This document shows, one piece after another, positions 60,831-64,000 of a DNA stretch of 64,000 nucleotides (within the stretch, counting starts at the first letter, position 1; each line of letters begins with the position of its first letter). Position numbers and translations under genes: made by a program. Under the pieces are notes generated by a model that ran no database searches, was not told the DNA's origin, and worked only from the letters and a program-made list of their open reading frames with translations. Where the stretch lies: the NCBI GenBank assembly GCA_018812715.1, contig JAHJCT010000011.1:1-64000 (forward strand). Direction: 5' to 3'. The DNA is from Microcaldota archaeon (lineage in GTDB: Archaea; Micrarchaeota; Micrarchaeia; Anstonellales; Bilamarchaeaceae).

Positions 60831-61562
60831 ATGTCTTCTAAGGAAATATGGCTCAAGGCAGGTAAAATAGCCAAAAGCGGTAAGACAACTTACGAAGTAT
60901 GGACAGAATTGAAATCATGGGCTATTAAGGCCAATGATCCACTTGCTATGAAAGCGGCAGTATTTGAATTTCTTGCTGTTCATGGCACAAGGCCAGAAGC
61001 AGCCCCTCTTCTTCCTGAAATAATGCGTGATGCTGCTCACATCTCTCCTACATTGCCTGAAGAAGAGAAGAAAAGACTTATTGAACTTACAAATAATGTA
61101 TCATTAGCACTCAAAGCTCCTCCAACTTTAATGCTTGAACCAATTAAACCCACTCTCCCAGTTGCTGGTAATAGGCCTGCTCCAATTCTTTCTTTCAATC
61201 TAAATCAAGAAAATATCCTCACTCCATTAACTCCAGCAACAGATATTGATGGCCTTATCAAAGCCCGAGATACATTACTCAAAGTTAATGAAAATGTACT
61301 TACTATGAATGTTCCTCAAAAACATGCAATGAACGCTTCAATGGCTAGTGATAAAGGAGAAGAGCTCATACAATCTCTTATTGAAAAATTACAAAGCCAC
61401 AGTGCTAATGAAATGCAATCATATTCTATTCAAAAATCAGAAGAACCAAAAAAAGCCAAGAAAAAACCAAAAAAGAAAATCACTCCAAAGAAGAAGGTCA
61501 AGAAAAAAACAAAACCTAAAAAAGCCAAGAAAAAATCTGCAAAAAAGAAGAAAAAACGATAA
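60831..61562 (+). CDS. Protein with helical N-terminus and histone-H1-like Lys tail
   Basis: 243 residues. The N-terminal ~100 residues are helical (EIWLKAGKIAKSGKTTYEVW, LTNNVSLAL); a Pro-rich middle follows, and the last 40 residues are nearly all Lys, Ala and Pro (KKAKKKPKKKITPKKKVKKK), like linker-histone tails or other nucleic-acid-binding tails. No family is recognised for the front part. An architectural DNA- or RNA-binding protein is possible. Next to tRNA-Glu on the same strand. Confidence 0.65.
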   Translation: MSSKEIWLKAGKIAKSGKTTYEVWTELKSWAIKANDPLAMKAAVFEFLAVHGTRPEAAPLLPEIMRDAAHISPTLPEEEKKRLIELTNNVSLALKAPPTLMLEPIKPTLPVAGNRPAPILSFNLNQENILTPLTPATDIDGLIKARDTLLKVNENVLTMNVPQKHAMNASMASDKGEELIQSLIEKLQSHSANEMQSYSIQKSEEPKKAKKKPKKKITPKKKVKKKTKPKKAKKKSAKKKKKR

Positions 61563-61620
61563 ATCTAATTTTATAAACTCTTAGTATAAAAGAAGAAACT
61601 AGCTCCTGTAGTCTAGTGGC

Positions 61621-61700
61621 CTTTTGACTTCTGCATTTCTTAGGACAAAACCCCAGGGAAAAGTCCTGAGGTAGACTAAGTCAAAGGTTGGATATTCCGG
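61621..61700 (+). other. tRNA-Glu D-loop intron
   Basis: 80-nt insert between AGTGG and TCAAGGAT. It is highly structured: outer helix CTTTTGACTT/AAGTCAAAGG (61621-61630 with 61677-61686) and inner helix AGGAC/GTCCT. Because GG ends both exon 1 and the insert, the cut could lie 0-2 nt earlier. I could not draw a strict BHB at these ends, so the motif is relaxed or splicing has two steps. Confidence 0.65.
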
Positions 61701-61720
61701 TCAAGGATATCAGACTCTCA

Positions 61721-61775
61721 GAAACTTTTTAGGAAAAAGTTTCATCAAAAACTGGTTCTTGATAAGTTTGGAGTT
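61721..61775 (+). other. tRNA-Glu intron 37/38 with strict BHB
   Basis: Exon CTCT pairs with intron GGAG (one G-U) as the 4-bp central helix; bulges CAG and TTC; outer helix is the anticodon stem TCAGA/TCTGA; inner helix AAAC/GTTT. Cutting after the second bulge base gives loop CTCTCAC. Inside are the hairpins GAAACTTTTT-AGG-AAAAAGTTTC and ATCAA...TTGAT. Its first 14 nt, and a later 17 nt, recur in the split C/D sRNA at 25.05-25.14 kb. Confidence 0.82.
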
Positions 61776-61853
61776 CTCTGAGGACCCGGGTTCGAATCCC
61801 GGCGGGAGCAATCAATACAAATATTTTTAATGATCAGATACATACTGCTACGT

Positions 61854-62114
61854 ATGACCTTTGAAATAAGTCTGCTGAATTTCATCTTGAATGTGGCAAT
61901 AATAGTTGTTGGTTTTTTAGCTTACCAAAAGAGCAAGAATTTTGTTCCACTCTATCTAGCCGGAGCATTTGTACTCTTCTCAATAACGCATCTTCTTACT
62001 TTGCTTGGCATGGCTGAAACACTGCTTTATCCTATCCTGGTGATAAGAACTGTAGCCTATCTGACAATCATCTTCACACTCTATAAACTCCTGACCACGT
62101 CAAAGAAGAAGTGA
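61854..62114 (+). CDS. Small membrane protein, three helices
   Basis: 86 residues from ATG 61854 (MTFEISLLNFILNVAII); an upstream in-frame ATG at 61830 lies inside the likely promoter (AATATTTTTAATG, about 61819-61831). Three hydrophobic helices (VAIIVVGFLAYQK, YLAGAFVLFSITHLLTLLGM, PILVIRTVAYLTIIFTLYKLL) with Lys-rich end. Similar small helical proteins accompany archaeal membrane operons, but I recognise no named family. A short Cys/His-ending ORF (62117-62164, MAGAIISGGCQHHHL) follows. Confidence 0.6.
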   Translation: MTFEISLLNFILNVAIIVVGFLAYQKSKNFVPLYLAGAFVLFSITHLLTLLGMAETLLYPILVIRTVAYLTIIFTLYKLLTTSKKK

Positions 62115-62173
62115 CAATGGCTGGAGCAATTATATCTGGAGGATGCCAGCATCACCATCTTTAATCTTTTTTC

Positions 62174-62542
62174 ATGGTAAATAACTTTATGTTGGATAAA
62201 AAAACTCTCATGCCCAGAGTACTTAAGGCTGCTCTCTTCACCACACTAACAATAGTTTTAGTTCTGGCAATTGATTTTCCGATCTATTACGCTATTATAC
62301 TTATTGCATTTTTTTGGATAAGAGTATTCCCATTCACAAAATTCATCGATAAAAAGCTGTCAGAGTCGCATTCAATCTACAGAACTTCACACCCATTAAT
62401 GAGAAAAGCAGTTCCATATGTTATTTATATTGCATTCATAATTATCCTGAAAATACTTGTTATTGATATCATCATGCCAGAAATTCTCCATATCCCAGTT
62501 AGAGACCAACTATATGAATTTCTGAACATTCCGCAGTCTTGA
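62174..62542 (+). CDS. Small membrane protein, uncharacterised
   Basis: 122 residues. Two N-terminal membrane helices (AALFTTLTIVLVLAIDFPIYY, AIILIAFFWIRVFPF) and a third near the end (VPYVIYIAFIIILKILVIDII), then a short amphipathic tail. No family recognised. It follows the three-helix protein on the same strand, so they may be co-transcribed; otherwise the context is uninformative. Confidence 0.6.
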   Translation: MVNNFMLDKKTLMPRVLKAALFTTLTIVLVLAIDFPIYYAIILIAFFWIRVFPFTKFIDKKLSESHSIYRTSHPLMRKAVPYVIYIAFIIILKILVIDIIMPEILHIPVRDQLYEFLNIPQS

Positions 62543-62594
62543 TATGTCGTTGCAGGGCTCGAGCATATATTTTTTACTGGCAAATTTCGCAGAA

Positions 62595-63020
62595 TTACAA
62601 TTCCTTGAAATAAAGCATACGATATGGTCTGAATCCATATTTTTCATAAAGTGAAGCTGCTCTGTCATTATCTAGATCAGCTGTGAGCGAAACATTCCTG
62701 TAACCATTTTCTTTTAATGCTGCAAGGGATTTTTCCATCAACTTTCTTCCAACTCCTTTTCCTTGCCATTCTTTTTTCACAAAAAATGACACTACATATG
62801 CTGCGTTTTTAAGGAATGTTACTTTCTTTTTTACAATAATCGCACCTAAAATCTGCTGGCTTTCTTCAGCAACTAAACATGCCCCATTTATTCTTCTTCC
62901 CCATGCATTCTTGAATATTTTTAAAGTCTGTGCTTCTGTTGTGTCCATGAATATTTCTACATTTAATGCAGCCAAACCCTTCAAATCATTCTCTTCAATT
63001 TTTCTTATTAGCATACCCAT
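62595..63020 (-). CDS. GNAT-family N-acetyltransferase
   Basis: 141 residues from ATG 63020, placed about 26 nt after a minus-strand TATA-like ATTAATAACC (63041-63050). The acetyl-CoA loop is VKKEWQGKGVGRKLMEKSL (Q-x-x-G-x-G/A pattern), followed by VSLTADLDNDRAASLYEKYG, the usual GNAT end. The substrate could be a protein N-terminus or a small amine; RimI-like proteins differ in detail. Confidence 0.88.
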   Translation of the reverse strand: MGMLIRKIEENDLKGLAALNVEIFMDTTEAQTLKIFKNAWGRRINGACLVAEESQQILGAIIVKKKVTFLKNAAYVVSFFVKKEWQGKGVGRKLMEKSLAALKENGYRNVSLTADLDNDRAASLYEKYGFRPYRMLYFKEL

Positions 63021-63208
63021 CACACAACTTATGTTATTTTGGTTATTAATAGTTGCTTTTGATAAATTTTCAAATCAAAATTATTCTAACTTCACATCAG
63101 AATCTGGGAGGCAGCACATTATACTTGAAATCACAACTTGTTATGGTTCGTTAATAAACGTGGTACTTAATAAACATTGCCTGCTATAATATATACAGGT
63201 GTTTATTC

Positions 63209-63391
63209 ATGAAGTTTGGAAGAAGTGTAAAATTTATAGTAGAGAATGACGAGCTAAATGCGTTTAATATTAGTAATGATATTAATCAGCTTAGCGAATT
63301 GTTGGATAGAATCAATACTAAGTCAAATGTAGTATTCCTTTCTGGCTTATTGTCTAATATAAAATTATCTTTGGAGTCTAATCAGGCCTAA
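63209..63391 (+). CDS. Small hypothetical protein, 60 residues
   Basis: MKFGRSVKFIVENDELNAFN..., acidic/polar, probably alpha/beta; no family recognised. A TATA-like CTATAATATATAC at about 63183-63195 is about 22 nt before the ATG, which supports a real gene. Followed by a 37-codon ORF and the helicase on the same strand. Confidence 0.5.
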   Translation: MKFGRSVKFIVENDELNAFNISNDINQLSELLDRINTKSNVVFLSGLLSNIKLSLESNQA

Positions 63392-63395
63392 TTTT

Positions 63396-63509
63396 ATGAT
63401 TGGGCATTCTCCACTTCAAGCAGCTTTATATAATGGAGACCACAATATTATGATATTATCCTATGCAGAATTTTTTCTGACAAACTCAGGACTACTTCTG
63501 AAAAAGTGA
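63396..63509 (+). CDS. Possible 37-residue ORF before helicase
   Basis: MIGHSPLQAALYNGDHNIM...LTNSGLLLKK, starting 4 nt after the previous stop and ending 5 nt before the helicase ATG, so it could be translated in a small operon. However, a TATA-like CTTTATATAATG (about 63431-63442) lies inside it and could be the helicase promoter. Hence low confidence. Confidence 0.3.
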   Translation: MIGHSPLQAALYNGDHNIMILSYAEFFLTNSGLLLKK

Positions 63510-63514
63510 AACAA

Positions 63515-64000
63515 ATGAAATTCGTAGAGTTAAAACTAGATGGAAAAACTGTAAAATCCATAAATAATTATGGATATATGGAAGCAACTGAGGTACAGGA
63601 AAAAACAATACCTCAAATAATTGCAGGCAATAATCTTATTGTCAGAAGCCAAACCGGAACAGGTAAAACTGCCGCATTTGGCATTGGACTTATGGAACGC
63701 ATTACATCAGGATCAACTGATAAAGCACTCATACTTGTACCAACGCGAGAACTTGCAGTACAAGTATGTACCGAGCTTAGAGGGCTATGCCACGTCCAGC
63801 AACTAAAAATCTGCTCAGTTTATGGTGGACAAAGTATGGGCATCCAAATCAGGGATCTAGAGAAAAGATATGAAATCCTGGTTGCGACACCAGGAAGATT
63901 ACTGGATCTCTATAGACGTAGAAAGGTTGATCTTTCAAAATTCAATGCTATTGTTCTTGATGAAGCAGATCATATGCTTGATCTTGGTTTCCAAACTGAT
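63515..64000 (+). CDS. DEAD-box RNA helicase, 3'-truncated by window edge
   Basis: The first 162 residues from ATG 63515 are visible. Q-motif region NYGYMEATEVQEKTIPQI, motif I SQTGTGKTAAF, Ia PTRELAVQ, Ib TPGRLLDLYR, II LDEADHML near residue 153. It is clearly paralogous to the helicase at 45121 (both end the Walker A with TGTGKTAAFG and keep YGG(Y/Q)S). Full length and the RecA2 half lie beyond the window. Confidence 0.92.
   Translation, partial: MKFVELKLDGKTVKSINNYGYMEATEVQEKTIPQIIAGNNLIVRSQTGTGKTAAFGIGLMERITSGSTDKALILVPTRELAVQVCTELRGLCHVQQLKICSVYGGQSMGIQIRDLEKRYEILVATPGRLLDLYRRRKVDLSKFNAIVLDEADHMLDLGFQTD

Larger units (their letters stand above)
61603..61810 (+). tRNA. tRNA-Glu(CTC) with two introns
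   Basis: Acceptor GCTCCTG/CGGGAGC, discriminator A, no CCA. D-stem GTCT/GGAT, D-loop AGTGG...TCAA, anticodon stem TCAGA/TCTGA, anticodon CTC (61716-61718), variable GGAC, T-arm CCGGG-TTCGAAT-CCCGG. Taking out 80 nt from the D-loop and 55 nt at 37/38 leaves a canonical 73-nt tRNA-Glu. The TATA-like TTTTATAAAC at about 61570-61578 fits the promoter. Confidence 0.9.

Noticed and set aside
62117-62164. 15-codon ORF MAGAIISGGCQHHHL
   Set aside because: No RBS or promoter of its own; too short to support, mentioned only with the neighbouring membrane protein.

Overview
The window reads as one contiguous stretch of an AT-rich archaeal chromosome. Archaeal marker genes are TFB, aIF1A, aIF2-beta, RIO1, both subunits of topoisomerase VI, an archaeal geranylgeranyl-reductase-type enzyme, RtcB/archease and cyclic 2,3-diphosphoglycerate synthetase. 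Most first genes have a TATA-like element centred about 24-28 nt before the start codon and no room for a leader, so leaderless transcription looks common. The mix of MacB-type ABC/COG1361 cassettes, a fused PurS-PurL, DUF11 surface proteins, very small zinc-finger genes and non-canonical tRNA introns suggests a DPANN-like lineage. That placement is inference; no rRNA is present.

Layout. 1-3 kb: two membrane-anchored surface proteins that share a cysteine-rich juxtamembrane motif. 3-10.4 kb: PurSL, ArgRS, a translation/ribosome block (aIF2b-aIF1A-RIO1) and S-adenosylhomocysteine hydrolase. 10.5-15 kb: a four-gene MacB-like ABC cassette. 15-24.7 kb: aminotransferase, topoisomerase I, phosphoglycerate kinase, CorA-like transporter, UPF0251/DUF5320 pair, ParB-like protein, MTA/SAH deaminase, TFB. 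24.7-25.6 kb: no protein genes, but a dense array of C/D-box and hairpin RNA elements. 25.6-35 kb: small membrane and PLD proteins, an AAA ATPase, a 1565-residue membrane protein and a secreted transglycosylase-like lipoprotein. 35-43 kb: topoisomerase VI operon, KH protein, PCM, prenyl reductase, PurB, gamma-glutamyltransferase. 44-51.7 kb: CbiM-type metal permease, DEAD-box helicase, SemiSWEET, antiporter, metallopeptidase-like protein, a five-repeat HTH protein, DsrE and nitroreductase. 51.9-62 kb: tRNA-Asn, nucleotide and central metabolism, cpgS with a LAGLIDADG ORF, archease-RtcB and tRNA-Glu. The right edge cuts a second DEAD-box helicase.

The most striking theme is RNA splicing. The cpgS reading frame is broken after 14 codons by exactly 19 nt. 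These 19 nt fold into a textbook bulge-helix-bulge (3-bp outer helix, two 3-nt bulges, 4-bp central helix, 4-bp inner helix, tetraloop). Cutting at the standard positions restores both the frame and the conserved GAAGRDFHNFN start of the enzyme. This is a candidate micro-intron in an mRNA. A LAGLIDADG ORF lies immediately upstream and overlaps exon 1, and RtcB ligase plus archease are 2-4 kb away. Both tRNA genes in the window (Asn and Glu) carry two introns each, one in the D-loop and one at 37/38. Pieces of these introns recur in the intergenic RNA array at 24.8-25.6 kb, where one C/D-box sRNA is split by a 119-nt hairpin insert. Together this suggests an expanding family of BHB-type intron-like elements in stable RNAs and at least one mRNA.

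A second theme is compact divergent promoters. Four divergent gene pairs have start codons separated by only 50-54 bp, with a single near-symmetric TATA element in the middle that appears to serve both leaderless genes.
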